The notes under the pieces: generated by a model | Databases searched by the model: none | Seen by the model: only the letters and a program-made list of their open reading frames with translations | What the model was told of the DNA's origin: nothing | NCBI RefSeq assembly: GCF_001591345.1 | Contig: NZ_BCUS01000005.1 | Span: 37,799-101,798, forward strand | Source of the DNA: Variovorax boronicumulans NBRC 103145 | Lineage (GTDB): Bacteria > Pseudomonadota > Gammaproteobacteria > Burkholderiales > Burkholderiaceae_C | Reading direction: 5' to 3' | Length of the DNA stretch: 64,000 nt | Position numbers and translations under genes: made by a program | Shown: in pieces, positions 9,247-18,647 of the stretch | Numbering within the stretch: position 1 is the stretch's first letter | Layout: each line of letters starts with the position of its first letter

Positions 9247-9941
9247 TGACCACTGAAGCCGCCGCCAAAAAAGACATCCAAAAACTCCAGCGAGCCATCA
9301 TCGATGGTCTCGAAGACGTCAAGGCGCAGGACATCCAGGTATTCGACACGGAGCACCTCTCGCCGCTGTTCGAGCGCGTGATCGTGGCGTCGGGCACCTC
9401 CAACCGCCAGACCAAGGCGCTCGCCTCGAGCGTGCGCGACGCCGTGCGCGAAGCCGGCTTTGCCAAGCCGCGCACCGAGGGCGAGGAAAACGGCGAGTGG
9501 ATCATCGTGGACTGCGGCGCGGCCGTGGCGCACATCATGCAGCCCGCCATCCGCCAGTACTACCACCTCGAAGAGATCTGGGGCGACAAGCCGGTGCGCG
9601 CCAAGCTCGGCGCCACCAAGCCCGCGCTGGCCACCGCCTCGTCCGTCGTCAAGGGCGCCGAAGAGAAGAAGACGGCCGCCGCCAAGACGCCGAGCCTGCG
9701 CCGTTCGAGCGCCGCCAAGACCGCGATCCGCGCGGCCGAGCAGGAAGCCAAGGCCGCCAAGGCCCCGGCGAAGAAGGCCGCATCGAAGACCGCAGGCAAG
9801 ACCGCCGCCAAGAAGGCCCCCGCGAAGAAGTCCGCCACGGGCACCGCGCGCGTGCCGGTGAAGGTGGTCGGCAAGCCGGCCGCCAAGAAGACCGCTGCGA
9901 AGAAGGCGCCGGCCAAGAAGGCGCCAGCCCGCCGCGCATGA
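9246..9941 (+). CDS. rsfS: Ribosome silencing factor RsfS with long Lys/Ala-rich tail
   Basis: 231 residues. Residues 1-120 are a complete RsfS/Iojap domain (for example [16 protein letters not shown] and WIIVDCG), which binds ribosomal protein uL14 and blocks subunit joining in stationary phase. Residues 121-231 are an extra low-complexity tail rich in Lys, Ala and Pro with repeated [13 protein letters not shown] units, similar to histone H1 tails. Typical RsfS proteins are about 105-130 residues. The ATG overlaps the nadD stop by one base, and the stop overlaps the rlmH start (ATGA). The tail probably binds RNA or DNA nonspecifically, which is an inference from composition. Confidence 0.93.
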   Translation: MTTEAAAKKDIQKLQRAIIDGLEDVKAQDIQVFDTEHLSPLFERVIVASGTSNRQTKALASSVRDAVREAGFAKPRTEGEENGEWIIVDCGAAVAHIMQPAIRQYYHLEEIWGDKPVRAKLGATKPALATASSVVKGAEEKKTAAAKTPSLRRSSAAKTAIRAAEQEAKAAKAPAKKAASKTAGKTAAKKAPAKKSATGTARVPVKVVGKPAAKKTAAKKAPAKKAPARRA

Positions 9942-10405
9942 AGCTGCTGGTGGTCGCCGTCGGGCAGCGCATGCCCGACTGGGCGCAGACTGCCTGGGAC
10001 GACTACGCCAAGCGCTTCCCGCCCGAGCTCAAGCTCGAGCTGCGCGCCGTCAAGACCGAGCCGCGAGGTTCCAAGACACTCGAGACGCTGTATGCCGCCG
10101 AGCGCGAGCGCATCGAAGGCGCCATCGCCCGCGGCATGCGCATCGTCGTGCTCGACGAGCGCGGCACCGCGCTCACCACCAAGGCGCTGGCCACACGGCT
10201 GCAGACCTGGCAGGTTGAGGGCGACGACGTCGCGCTGGTCATCGGCGGCCCCGACGGGCTCGACCCGGCCTTCAAGGCCGCCGCGCACGAACGCATCCGC
10301 TTGTCCGACCTGACCCTGCCGCATGCCATGGCGCGCGTGCTGCTGGTCGAGCAGCTCTACCGGGCGTGGTCGGTCAACGCGGGCCATCCCTACCACCGGG
10401 AATGA
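9938..10405 (+). CDS. rlmH: 23S rRNA (pseudouridine1915-N3)-methyltransferase
   Basis: 155 residues, identical in length to E. coli RlmH. The SPOUT-fold SAM-binding features are visible: [20 protein letters not shown] and the knot-forming C-terminus [17 protein letters not shown], ending NAGHPYHRE. It methylates helix 69 of 23S rRNA on the assembled 70S ribosome. It follows rsfS with a four-base overlap, the usual pairing of these two ribosome-related genes. Confidence 0.97.
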   Translation: MKLLVVAVGQRMPDWAQTAWDDYAKRFPPELKLELRAVKTEPRGSKTLETLYAAERERIEGAIARGMRIVVLDERGTALTTKALATRLQTWQVEGDDVALVIGGPDGLDPAFKAAAHERIRLSDLTLPHAMARVLLVEQLYRAWSVNAGHPYHRE

Positions 10406-10445
10406 CCACGGGGCCGGCGGTGGGGCCCACCTCGGAGACCTGAAC

Positions 10446-11048
10446 TTGCCTGACTTCATTTATCTCGCGTCGCAAAGCCCGCGCCGCGCCCAATTGCTCG
10501 GCCAGCTCGGCGTGCGCCACGAACTGCTGCTGGCCGGTGCCGACGAAGACGCCGAGGCGCTCGAGGCCTTGCTGCCGAACGAATCGCCGACCGCCTACGT
10601 GCAGCGCGTGACCGCCCTCAAGCTCGATGCCGCCGTTGCGCGCCGCAAGCGCCTGGGCCTGGCCGATGCGCCCGTGCTCTGCGCTGACACCACGGTCGCG
10701 CTCGGCCGCACCATCCTCGGCAAGCCCGAGGACGCGCGCGATGCCGAGCGCATGCTCACGCACCTGTCCGGCGCCACGCACCGCGTGCTCACGGCGGTCG
10801 CGCTGCAGAACGGCCGTCGACGCCATGCGGCGCTCAGCGTGTCGCGCGTGCGCTTCGCCACGCTGTCGAAGAAGCAGGTCACGGCCTACGCCGCCAGCGG
10901 CGAGCCGCTCGGCAAGGCCGGCGCCTACGCCATCCAGGGCGCGGCGGCTGCGTTCGTGGAGCACATCAGCGGCTCCTATTCGGGCATCATGGGACTCCCC
11001 ATGTTCGAGACCGCGCAACTGCTTCGAGGCGTCGGTTTCAATACTTAA
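10446..11048 (+). CDS. maf: Maf family nucleoside triphosphate pyrophosphatase (YhdE type)
   Basis: About 200 residues from a TTG start at 10446, chosen because the protein then begins just before the conserved YLASQSPRR. The catalytic Asp lies in CADTTVALG, and the motifs [16 protein letters not shown] and KAGAYAIQG are those of YhdE-type enzymes that hydrolyse dTTP/UTP and modified nucleotides. No ATG is available at the right place. Forty bases separate it from rlmH, and rng follows after 7 bases. Confidence 0.92.
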   Translation: MPDFIYLASQSPRRAQLLGQLGVRHELLLAGADEDAEALEALLPNESPTAYVQRVTALKLDAAVARRKRLGLADAPVLCADTTVALGRTILGKPEDARDAERMLTHLSGATHRVLTAVALQNGRRRHAALSVSRVRFATLSKKQVTAYAASGEPLGKAGAYAIQGAAAAFVEHISGSYSGIMGLPMFETAQLLRGVGFNT

Positions 11049-11055
11049 GACATCC

Positions 11056-12582
11056 ATGCAAGACATCCTGATCAACTGGTCTCCGCAGGAGACCCGTGTG
11101 GCGCTGGTCGAGCACGGCGCGGTGCAAGAGCTGCACGTCGAGCGCACGCTCGAGCGCGGGCTGGTCGGCAACATCTACCTGGGCAAGGTCTCGCGCGTGC
11201 TGCCCGGCATGCAGTCGGCCTTCATCGACATCGGCCTGGAGCGCACCGCCTTCCTGCACGTCGCCGACATCGTCTCGCCGTTCACGCCGGGCTCGCGCCC
11301 GAGCGCCGCGCCGCCCGAGCGCGACCACCGCAACGGCGGGCCGATGGTGCCTATCGAGAAGCAGGTGTTCGAAGGCCAGTCGCTGCTGGTGCAGGTCATC
11401 AAGGACCCGATCGGCACCAAGGGCGCGCGGCTGTCCACGCAGATCAGCATCGCCGGACGCCTGCTGGTATTCCTGCCGCAGGACAACCACATCGGCGTGT
11501 CGCAGAAGATCCCGCCCGACCAGCGCGAGTCGCTGCGCAACCGCATGCTGGCGCTCATCGAGGCGGCCGCGGCCGCCGAGAGCGGTGGCGTGGTGCCTGT
11601 GAACACGGGCGGCTTCATCCTGCGCACCAACGGCGAAGACGCCGCCGACGCCGAACTGGCCGAAGACATCGCCTACCTGCGCAAGACCTGGACGCGCATC
11701 CGCGAGGCCTCGAGCCGGATGCCGGCCATGTCGCTGCTGCACCAGGACCTGAGCCTGCTGCAGCGCGTGCTGCGCGACATGACGAGCGAAGACACGCAGA
11801 CCATCCGCATCGACTCGCGCGAGCAGTTCGAGGTGCTGCTGAAGTTCGGCCTCGAATTCATGCCGCAGGCGGCCGGCAAGCTGCAGCACTACAAGGGCGA
11901 GCGGCCGATCTTCGACCTGTATTCGGTGGACGAGGAAATCGCGAAAGCGCTGGGCCGGCGCGTCGACCTGAAATCGGGCGGCTACCTCGTGGTCGACCAG
12001 ACCGAGGCGCTGACCACCGTCGACGTGAACACCGGCGGCTTCGTCGGTGCGCGCAACTTCGACGACACCATCTTCAAGACCAACCTGGAGGCCGCGCAGG
12101 CCATTGCGCGGCAGCTGCGCCTGCGCAACCTGGGCGGAATCATCATCGTCGACTTCATCGACATGGCGCGCGACGACCATCGCGAGCAGGTGCTGGCCGA
12201 GTTCCGCAAGCAGCTCGCGCGCGACCGCGTGAAGACCACGGCCGGCGGCTTCTCGCAGCTCGGCCTGGTCGAGATGACCCGCAAGCGCACGCGCGAGTCG
12301 CTGGCCCACATGCTGTGCGAGCCCTGCGTGGCCTGCGGCGGGCAGGGCATCGTGAAGACCGCGCGCAGCGTGGCCTACGACGTCATGCGCGAGATCCTGC
12401 GCGAAGCGCGGCAGTTCACGCCGCGCGAGTTCCGCATCGTCTCGTCGCCGCAGGTCATCGAGCTGTTCCTCGATGAAGAGAGCCAGCACCTCGCGGGGCT
12501 GAGCGACTTCATCGGCAAGCCGATCTCGCTGCAGTCGGAGCCGGCGATCGGGCAGGGGCAGTACGACATCGTGCTGCTCTGA
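11056..12582 (+). CDS. rng: Ribonuclease G
   Basis: 508 residues. The N-terminal S1 domain (NIYLGKVSRVLPGMQSAFID) is followed by the RNase E/G catalytic core with both metal-binding aspartates in VDVNTGGFVG and IIIVDFIDMA, and a zinc-link region CEPCVACGG. RNase G processes the 5' end of 16S rRNA and some mRNAs. The length and lack of a disordered C-terminal scaffold separate it from RNase E. It is the last gene of the plus-strand run and is followed by a convergent MFS gene. Confidence 0.96.
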   Translation: MQDILINWSPQETRVALVEHGAVQELHVERTLERGLVGNIYLGKVSRVLPGMQSAFIDIGLERTAFLHVADIVSPFTPGSRPSAAPPERDHRNGGPMVPIEKQVFEGQSLLVQVIKDPIGTKGARLSTQISIAGRLLVFLPQDNHIGVSQKIPPDQRESLRNRMLALIEAAAAAESGGVVPVNTGGFILRTNGEDAADAELAEDIAYLRKTWTRIREASSRMPAMSLLHQDLSLLQRVLRDMTSEDTQTIRIDSREQFEVLLKFGLEFMPQAAGKLQHYKGERPIFDLYSVDEEIAKALGRRVDLKSGGYLVVDQTEALTTVDVNTGGFVGARNFDDTIFKTNLEAAQAIARQLRLRNLGGIIIVDFIDMARDDHREQVLAEFRKQLARDRVKTTAGGFSQLGLVEMTRKRTRESLAHMLCEPCVACGGQGIVKTARSVAYDVMREILREARQFTPREFRIVSSPQVIELFLDEESQHLAGLSDFIGKPISLQSEPAIGQGQYDIVLL

Positions 12583-12615
12583 CGACAGGAGCGCGCGGCC
12601 CGTTGCAACGACGGG

Positions 12616-13947
12616 TCAGCGCTTCGACTCCTGGCCTTGCCGCATCCAGACGCTGGCCAGCGCGGCGGCCACCAGCATCCCGGCGATCAGCAGCAGCCCA
12701 TTCTTCGTGCTGCCCGTGCTCTGTTCGATCCAGCCCATCACCGAGGGGCCGATGAAGCCGCCCACGAGGCCGCAGGTGTTCACGAGCGCCAGCCCACCTG
12801 CCAGCGCCACGCCGGCCAGCCGTGACGACGCGAACAGGAAGATCACGGACTGCACCACGAAGAACATCGAGCCCGTGAGGCAGAAGCCGGCCAGCGCGAC
12901 GGCCGGGCTTGCGAAGGCTGCGATCAGCAGGCCCACCGCCATCGAGACCAGCCCGACCAGCAGCAGGCGCCGGCCGCGTTGCGGCGTGACCGCGAGGCGG
13001 GGCAGCGCAATGGCGCCGACGGCGGCGGCCACCCAGGGCAGCGAGTTGAGCGCGCCGATTTCCAGCGGCGAGAGCTTGCCGTAGGTGCCGATGATGCTCG
13101 GCAGAAAGAAGATCACCGTGTAGATGCTGATCTGGTGGCAGAAGTAGACAAAGATCGCCAGCCAGATCTGCCGGTCGACCAGGCAGGCGCGGAACGACTC
13201 GCCGACCTGGCCGTTGGCCACGTCTTCCGCGCGTTCGGCAGCGAGCTGGCGTTCGATGGCCTGCGCCTGCGGGCGCGTGAGCCAGCTGGCACTCGAAGGC
13301 CCGTCAGGCAGCTTGCGCCAGACCACGAAGGCCAGCGCCACGGCGGGCAGGCCTTCGAGCACGAACATCCATTGCCAGCCGTGCCAGCCCCACAGGCCGT
13401 CCATCTGCAGCAGCGCGCCGCCGACCGGGCCGCTGAGGATGTTCGCGATGCACACGCCGAGCAGGAAGTAGCCCGTGGCGCGTGCGCGGTCCTTGCGGCC
13501 GAACCAGTAGTTCAGGTACAGCATCACGCCCGGGAACAGGCCGGCTTCCGCCGCGCCGAGCAGGATGCGCATCACGTAGAACGAGGTCTCGCCCGTGACG
13601 AAGGCCATGCCGGCCGACAGCAGGCCCCAGGTGATCATGATGCGGGCGATCCACCAGCGGGCGCCCACGCGGTGCATCACCAGATTGCTGGGCACTTCGA
13701 GCAGCGCGTAGCTCAGGAAGAACAGCCCGGCGCCCAGCCCGTAGGCGGCTGCCGAGATGCCGATGTCCACGGCCATGTGGCTCTTGGCCAGCGCGATGTT
13801 GGTGCGGTCGATGAAGCTGATCACATAGGCCAGCACCAGCAGCGGCATGAGCTTGCGGAAGATCAGCGCATTGAGCGAGGCCTGCTCGTCGACGGCCTGG
13901 CGGGCGCGCAGGCCCGGCGGCGTGGCGGGGATGGATGGGTGTTGCAT
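12616..13947 (-). CDS. MFS transporter, anion:cation symporter (ACS) family
   Basis: 443 residues with twelve predicted membrane segments. The first loop has the ACS-family signature ISFIDRTNIALAKSHM, found in phthalate, tartrate, glucarate and other organic-anion importers. A clear ribosome-binding site (GGAGAGAGA) precedes the ATG. It is the third gene of a minus-strand operon behind an SDR dehydrogenase and a BKACE enzyme, so its likely cargo is the hydroxy or keto acid those enzymes degrade. The exact substrate is not recognisable. Confidence 0.88.
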   Translation of the reverse strand: MQHPSIPATPPGLRARQAVDEQASLNALIFRKLMPLLVLAYVISFIDRTNIALAKSHMAVDIGISAAAYGLGAGLFFLSYALLEVPSNLVMHRVGARWWIARIMITWGLLSAGMAFVTGETSFYVMRILLGAAEAGLFPGVMLYLNYWFGRKDRARATGYFLLGVCIANILSGPVGGALLQMDGLWGWHGWQWMFVLEGLPAVALAFVVWRKLPDGPSSASWLTRPQAQAIERQLAAERAEDVANGQVGESFRACLVDRQIWLAIFVYFCHQISIYTVIFFLPSIIGTYGKLSPLEIGALNSLPWVAAAVGAIALPRLAVTPQRGRRLLLVGLVSMAVGLLIAAFASPAVALAGFCLTGSMFFVVQSVIFLFASSRLAGVALAGGLALVNTCGLVGGFIGPSVMGWIEQSTGSTKNGLLLIAGMLVAAALASVWMRQGQESKR

Positions 13948-14068
13948 GGGATGTCTCTCTCCTGTCCTGTCGTGTTCTGGCGGAAGGTCGTCGGCGGGCG
14001 CCGGCGGGCGTGCAGATGCGGCCCGGTCATGGGCCGGGCCGAGTCGGGTCAGTGGTTCTGGCGCAGGG

Positions 14069-15001
14069 CTAGAAGTCGACGTTCGCCGCGCCCTTGAGAC
14101 CGAGGATCTCGCGCGCCTCGGCGGGTGTCGCGATGTCGATGTTCAGCGCCTCCAGCACGGCGCGGATGCGCAGCACCTGTTCGGCGCTCGATGCGGCGAG
14201 TCGGCCCGGGCCGATCCACAGCGAGTCTTCGAGCCCGACGCGCACGTGCGCGCCCATGGCCGCGCCGATGGTGGCCAGCGGAAGCTGGTTGCGGCCGGTG
14301 CCGAGGATCGACCACTCGAAGCGGTCGCCGAACAGCCGTGCGGCGGTGCGGCGCATGTGCATCAGGTCTTCGGGGTCGGCGCCGATGCCACCCAGGATGC
14401 CGAAGACCGTCTGCACGAAGACCGGGGCCTGCACCAGCCCGCGGTCCAGGAAGTGCCGCAGGTTGTTGAGGTGGCTCACGTCGTAGCACTCGAACTCGAA
14501 GCGCGTGCCGTTGGCGTTGCCGAGCTTGAGGATGTTCTCGATGTCGGCGAAGGTGTTCTTGAAGATCAGGTTGCGGCTGTTCTCCAGGTGCTCGCGCTCC
14601 CATTCATGTTCGAAGGACTTGAAGCGCTCCAGCATCGGAAAGAGGCCGAAGTTCATCGAGCCCATGTTGAGCGACGCGAGCTCGGGCTTGAAGGTGGTGG
14701 CCGGGCGCATGCGCTCCTCGACGCTCATGTGCGGGCTGCCGCCGGTCGTGATGTTGATCACCGCATCGGTCGCGGCCTTGATCTTCGAGAGGAAGGGGCG
14801 GAACAGGTCCGGGTCCTGCGACGGGCGGCCGTCCTTCGGGTCGCGCGCATGCAGGTGCAGGATCGCGGCGCCGGCGCGGGCGGCTTCGATGGACGCGTGC
14901 GCAATCTCGTCGGCCGTCACGGGAAGGTGCGGCGACATGCTGGGCGTGTGGATGGCGCCCGTGGGGGCGCAGGTGATGATGGCTTTGGGGCGTTGGGCCA
15001 T
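14069..15001 (-). CDS. Beta-keto acid cleavage enzyme (BKACE, DUF849 family)
   Basis: 310 residues. The zinc-binding pair appears in ILHLHARD (His49 and His51), and the Glu-Asp of the active site appears in VGLEDS. ITTGG and the TIM-barrel pattern complete the family picture. BKACEs condense a beta-keto acid with acetyl-CoA and release acetoacetate plus a new CoA ester. Known substrates include 3-keto-5-aminohexanoate and dehydrocarnitine. The neighbouring SDR could make the keto acid from a hydroxy acid, and the MFS gene could import it. Which of the several specificity groups this one belongs to cannot be told by eye. Confidence 0.9.
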   Translation of the reverse strand: MAQRPKAIITCAPTGAIHTPSMSPHLPVTADEIAHASIEAARAGAAILHLHARDPKDGRPSQDPDLFRPFLSKIKAATDAVINITTGGSPHMSVEERMRPATTFKPELASLNMGSMNFGLFPMLERFKSFEHEWEREHLENSRNLIFKNTFADIENILKLGNANGTRFEFECYDVSHLNNLRHFLDRGLVQAPVFVQTVFGILGGIGADPEDLMHMRRTAARLFGDRFEWSILGTGRNQLPLATIGAAMGAHVRVGLEDSLWIGPGRLAASSAEQVLRIRAVLEALNIDIATPAEAREILGLKGAANVDF

Positions 15002-15048
15002 GAGGTGTCCGGAAAGAAGAAGAGGGAAGGAAAGGGAATGCGAGCGGA

Positions 15049-15831
15049 TCAGCTCAGTGCCTGCGTGTGGCCGTCCACCACGAGCTCCTGGCCCGTGACG
15101 CTGGCGGCCAGGTCGCTGGCGGCGAACAGCACCATGTTCGCGATGTCCGTGGCCGTCACCATGCGGCCCAGCGCGGCCTGCGCGGTGTAGGCACGCGTCA
15201 CTTCGTCGAGCGGCTTGCCCAGTGCGTCGGCCTTGGCGGCGATGACTGCACGGATGCGCGGACCATCGACCGCGCCCGGCAGGATCGCGTTGACGCGGAT
15301 GCCGTCGGCCCCGAGCTCGAGCGCCAGCGTTTTCGTGAAGCCGATGACGGCCCACTTCGAGGCGGAGTAGGGCGAGCGCCCCGGCATGCCCAGGTGCCCG
15401 GCGGCCGAGGACAGGTTGATGATGGCGGGCAGGCGGCCCTTGCGCAGCCGCGGCACGGCCAGCCGCACGCAGAGGAACTGGCCGGTGACGTTGACGGCCA
15501 TCGTGCGTTCCCAGTCGGCGAGCGAGACGGTCTCGACCGGGCCGGTGGGGCCGGCCACGCCGGCGTTGTTCACCAGCACGTCGAGGCCGCCGAGTTCGCG
15601 GTCGACGGCCTCGAAGAGGCGGGCCACGTCGTCCTCGTTCGACACGTCGGCGACGCAGCGGCCCACCTCGGGCAGTTCACGCGCCAGCTGGTCGAGGCTG
15701 GCAGCCTGCACATCGCAGACGAAGACCTTGGCACCCGCCGCCGCGAAGTTGCGCACGATGTCCAGGCCGATGCCGTTGGCACCGGCGGTGACGAGCACGC
15801 GCCGGCCGGCGAGGGAGTTGTTGTTCCACAT
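15049..15831 (-). CDS. SDR family NAD(P)-dependent oxidoreductase
   Basis: 260 residues of the classical short-chain dehydrogenase type. The cofactor motif is TAGANGIG near the N-terminus, followed by NNAG, the catalytic Ser in NLSSAAG and the YSASK motif. It probably oxidises a beta-hydroxy acid to the beta-keto acid cleaved by the downstream BKACE. An acidic residue after the second beta strand (VCDVQAA) favours NAD over NADP. It is the first gene of the operon, 47 bases before the BKACE gene, and faces the GntR regulator. Confidence 0.88.
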   Translation of the reverse strand: MWNNNSLAGRRVLVTAGANGIGLDIVRNFAAAGAKVFVCDVQAASLDQLARELPEVGRCVADVSNEDDVARLFEAVDRELGGLDVLVNNAGVAGPTGPVETVSLADWERTMAVNVTGQFLCVRLAVPRLRKGRLPAIINLSSAAGHLGMPGRSPYSASKWAVIGFTKTLALELGADGIRVNAILPGAVDGPRIRAVIAAKADALGKPLDEVTRAYTAQAALGRMVTATDIANMVLFAASDLAASVTGQELVVDGHTQALS

Positions 15832-15877
15832 GCTGAAGAGATCCTTGAGGTCGATTTTTGGAATGACGGGGATCGTA

Positions 15878-15895
15878 TATCTGTGATCACAGATA
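15878..15895. promoter_or_regulatory. 18-bp perfect palindrome, probable GntR operator
   Basis: The 16-base core ATCTGTGATCACAGAT is a perfect palindrome, extended by one T/A pair on each side. It lies in the 100-base gap between the divergent SDR and GntR genes and is AT-rich against its surroundings. FCD-type GntR proteins often bind short palindromes of this kind. It is well placed to control both directions, including autoregulation. Confidence 0.75.
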
Positions 15896-15931
15896 ATTCA
15901 TAGGGAATACCCCGGCCATATACTTCGACGC

Positions 15932-16693
15932 ATGAGCCTCACCGATCTCGTCACCCCCCTGAAGCGCCAGACGCTCAGCGCCAACGTCTACGACCAGTTG
16001 CGCGACCTCGTGATGAGCGGGCAGATGATGCCGGGCGAGCAGATTTCATTGCGCAGCGCGGCCGAGGCGCTGGGCGTGAGCGTGATGCCGGTGCGCGAGG
16101 CGATGCAGCGTCTGGTGGCCGAGCAGGCGCTCGAACTCACGCCCAGCCGCACCTTGCGCGTGCCCCGGATGACGGCGGCGCAGTTCAAGGAAATCACCAC
16201 CATCCGCACCAACCTCGAGGGCCTGGCCACGGAAGTGGCGGCCTCGGCGCCGGGCGCGGTGGCACTGCGCGACATCACGCGCTGGCACGACGAGTTCGCG
16301 GCCGAGATGAATGCAGCGAGCCCGGACGGTTCGAAGCTCGTCACCTTCAACAAGGAGTTCCACTTCGCGGTCTACGCCGCGGCCGACATGCCGGTGTTGC
16401 TGCAGATGATCGAGGCGCTGTGGCTGCGCATCGGCCCCATCCTCAACTACGACCTGCGGGCCGGTTCGCGCCGCGTGGGGGACAAGGTGGCGATGTCGCA
16501 CCATGCGGCGCTGCTGGCCGCGCTGAAGCGCCGCGACGGCGCCAAGGCCCGTGCCGCGCTGCAGGGCGACATCGAAAGCGCCGCGGAATTCATCCTGTCG
16601 ACGGGCGTGCTGGTGTCCGATGGCACGCTGCCGCCGCAGAACGCCGCACCGGCGGCGAAGAAGGCGCGCAGCGCGGCAGGCACCGCGCGCTGA
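15932..16693 (+). CDS. GntR family transcriptional regulator, FadR/FCD subfamily
   Basis: 253 residues. Residues about 12-75 are a winged helix (YDQLRDLVMSGQMMPGEQIS, then AEALGVSVMPVREAMQRL), and the rest is an all-helical FCD effector domain. Such regulators usually repress an adjacent catabolic operon until a carboxylic acid binds. It faces the SDR-BKACE-MFS operon across the palindrome at 15878-15895, so that operon is its likely target and a beta-hydroxy or keto acid its likely ligand. The C-terminus is an Ala/Lys-rich tail. It converges on msbA with a six-base gap. Confidence 0.9.
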   Translation: MSLTDLVTPLKRQTLSANVYDQLRDLVMSGQMMPGEQISLRSAAEALGVSVMPVREAMQRLVAEQALELTPSRTLRVPRMTAAQFKEITTIRTNLEGLATEVAASAPGAVALRDITRWHDEFAAEMNAASPDGSKLVTFNKEFHFAVYAAADMPVLLQMIEALWLRIGPILNYDLRAGSRRVGDKVAMSHHAALLAALKRRDGAKARAALQGDIESAAEFILSTGVLVSDGTLPPQNAAPAAKKARSAAGTAR

Positions 16694-16699
16694 GGGGCG

Positions 16700-18484
16700 T
16701 CAGAGCGTCGGGTCCTGCCCCGGCGCCGCGCTGCGCACCGCCAGCGTCTGCAGTCGCGCGTAGAGCCCGTCGCTCGCCATGAGCTGCTCGTGGCTGCCTT
16801 GCTCGGCGATGCGGCCTTGCTCCATCACGATGATGCGGTCGGCATGCTGGATGGTCGACAGGCGGTGCGCCACGATCAGCGTGGTGCGGCCCTGCATCAG
16901 GCGCTGCAGGGCGTCCTGCACCAGCCGTTCCGATTCGGTGTCCAGCGCCGACGTGGCTTCGTCGAGCAGCAGCACGGGCGCGTTCTTGTACAGCGCGCGG
17001 GCAATCGCCAGCCGCTGGCGCTGGCCGCCCGAGAGCTGCGTGGCGTTGTGGCCCAGCACGGTCTCGATGCCCTGCGGCAGGGTCTCGACGTGCGTGCTCA
17101 GGTTGGCCGCTTCGAGGCAGGACTGCACGCGCGCGATGTCGATGTCGCCGCCCAGCGCCACGTTGGCGGCGAGCGTGTCGTTGAGCATCACCACGTCCTG
17201 GCTCACCATCGCGAACTGGGCGCGCAGGCTCTTGAGCTGCCACTCGCTGGTGTCGTGGCCGTCGAGCAGCACCTGGCCGCCGCTGGGCTGCACGAAGCGC
17301 GGCAGCAGGTTGACCAGCGTGGTCTTGCCCGAGCCCGAGGGGCCGACGAAGGCCACCACCTGGCCCGGTTCGATGACGAGGTTCACGCCGTCGAGCGCGC
17401 GCTGTTCGTCGTCGCCGCGGTAGCTGACCTGCACGTTGCGCAGTTCGATGTGTCCTTGCGCGTGCGCGACGCTGAAGCTGCCCTGCGATTCGGGCGCCAC
17501 CTCGTCGATGAGGATCAAGCCGCGCTCCAGCGCTGCGAGGCCGCGCGTGATCGGCCCGGCCACTTCGGCCAGGCGGCGGATCGGTGCGATCAGCATCAGC
17601 ATGGCCGTGATGTAGGCGACGAAGCCGCCCACCGTGAAGCCCTGCTTGCCGCTTTGCCACAGCGCGATCATCACCACCACCGACAGCGCCAGCGAGGCCA
17701 TCATCTGCGTCAGCGGCGTGGTGGCGGCCTGGGCGATGGTCGATTTCACGGCCAGGCGATTCAGGCGCTGGCTCAGTTGTTCGAAGCGGCGCTCCTGCGC
17801 CTGCTCCGCGCCGTGCAGCCGCACCACGCGGTGGGCCAGCACGTTTTCCTCGACCACGTAGGCCAGCTCGTCGGTGGCCTGCTGGCCTTGCTGCGTGAGC
17901 TTGTACAGGCGCTTGGAGAACACCTTCATGATCCAGGAGATGCTGGGCACCAGGAAGGCGACGATGAGTGTGAGCTTCCAGTTCAGGTAGACCAGATAGC
18001 CCAGCAGCGCGATCAGCGTGAAGCCGTCGCGCGACAGGCCGAGCAGCGCCTGCACCAGCAGCATGGCGCCGGTCTGCACCTCGTACACGACGGTGTTCGA
18101 CAGCGCACTGGCCGACTGCCGCGCGAACAGCGCCAGCTCGGCGCCGAGCAGCCGTTCGAACAGCACGCGGCGCAGCTTCTGCATGCCTTCGTTGGCGATG
18201 CGCGAGAGCGCGTACTGCGAAATGAACTGCGCGATGCCGCGCACGGCGAACAGAAGCAGCACGGCGGCCGGAATGAACCACAGCGGCATCTCGCCGCGCG
18301 TGAAGCCCCGGTCGAGCAGCGGCTTGAGCAGGGCGGCCATGAGCGGCTCTGTGAGTGCGGCCAGCAGGGCGCCGATCAGCCCCACGGCCCACCATTGGCG
18401 CGAACTGCCGAACCAGGTCATGAGTCGCGCCAGCCGGCGCATGAGGGGAGGGCGGGCGCTCTCGCTGCCGGGGGATGCTTGCAT
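16700..18484 (-). CDS. msbA: Lipid A export ATP-binding/permease protein
   Basis: 594 residues from the ATG at 18484. Six membrane segments (about residues 25-320) precede the ATPase domain with Walker [10 protein letters not shown], signature [15 protein letters not shown], Walker [13 protein letters not shown] and H-loop VAHRLS. Length and domain order are those of MsbA, the homodimeric flippase for lipid A-core in the inner membrane. Longer in-frame extensions upstream are not conserved-looking. A general exporter of the same half-transporter class is the only realistic alternative. Confidence 0.9.
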   Translation of the reverse strand: MQASPGSESARPPLMRRLARLMTWFGSSRQWWAVGLIGALLAALTEPLMAALLKPLLDRGFTRGEMPLWFIPAAVLLLFAVRGIAQFISQYALSRIANEGMQKLRRVLFERLLGAELALFARQSASALSNTVVYEVQTGAMLLVQALLGLSRDGFTLIALLGYLVYLNWKLTLIVAFLVPSISWIMKVFSKRLYKLTQQGQQATDELAYVVEENVLAHRVVRLHGAEQAQERRFEQLSQRLNRLAVKSTIAQAATTPLTQMMASLALSVVVMIALWQSGKQGFTVGGFVAYITAMLMLIAPIRRLAEVAGPITRGLAALERGLILIDEVAPESQGSFSVAHAQGHIELRNVQVSYRGDDEQRALDGVNLVIEPGQVVAFVGPSGSGKTTLVNLLPRFVQPSGGQVLLDGHDTSEWQLKSLRAQFAMVSQDVVMLNDTLAANVALGGDIDIARVQSCLEAANLSTHVETLPQGIETVLGHNATQLSGGQRQRLAIARALYKNAPVLLLDEATSALDTESERLVQDALQRLMQGRTTLIVAHRLSTIQHADRIIVMEQGRIAEQGSHEQLMASDGLYARLQTLAVRSAAPGQDPTL

Positions 18485-18647
18485 ATGGCGGCGGATTTTA
18501 CGGGGCCGCTCCGACCGCCTTTTTGAGGGGCTGTAGGACCATTTCGCCGGATAAACGTTTTGTGACGGCGGGTTCAACCCAGTGTGTAACATGTGGCCCG
18601 TGAAACGCCGGGGAGAAACTTTTTACCCGGAAACCTCTCCGAACCGC

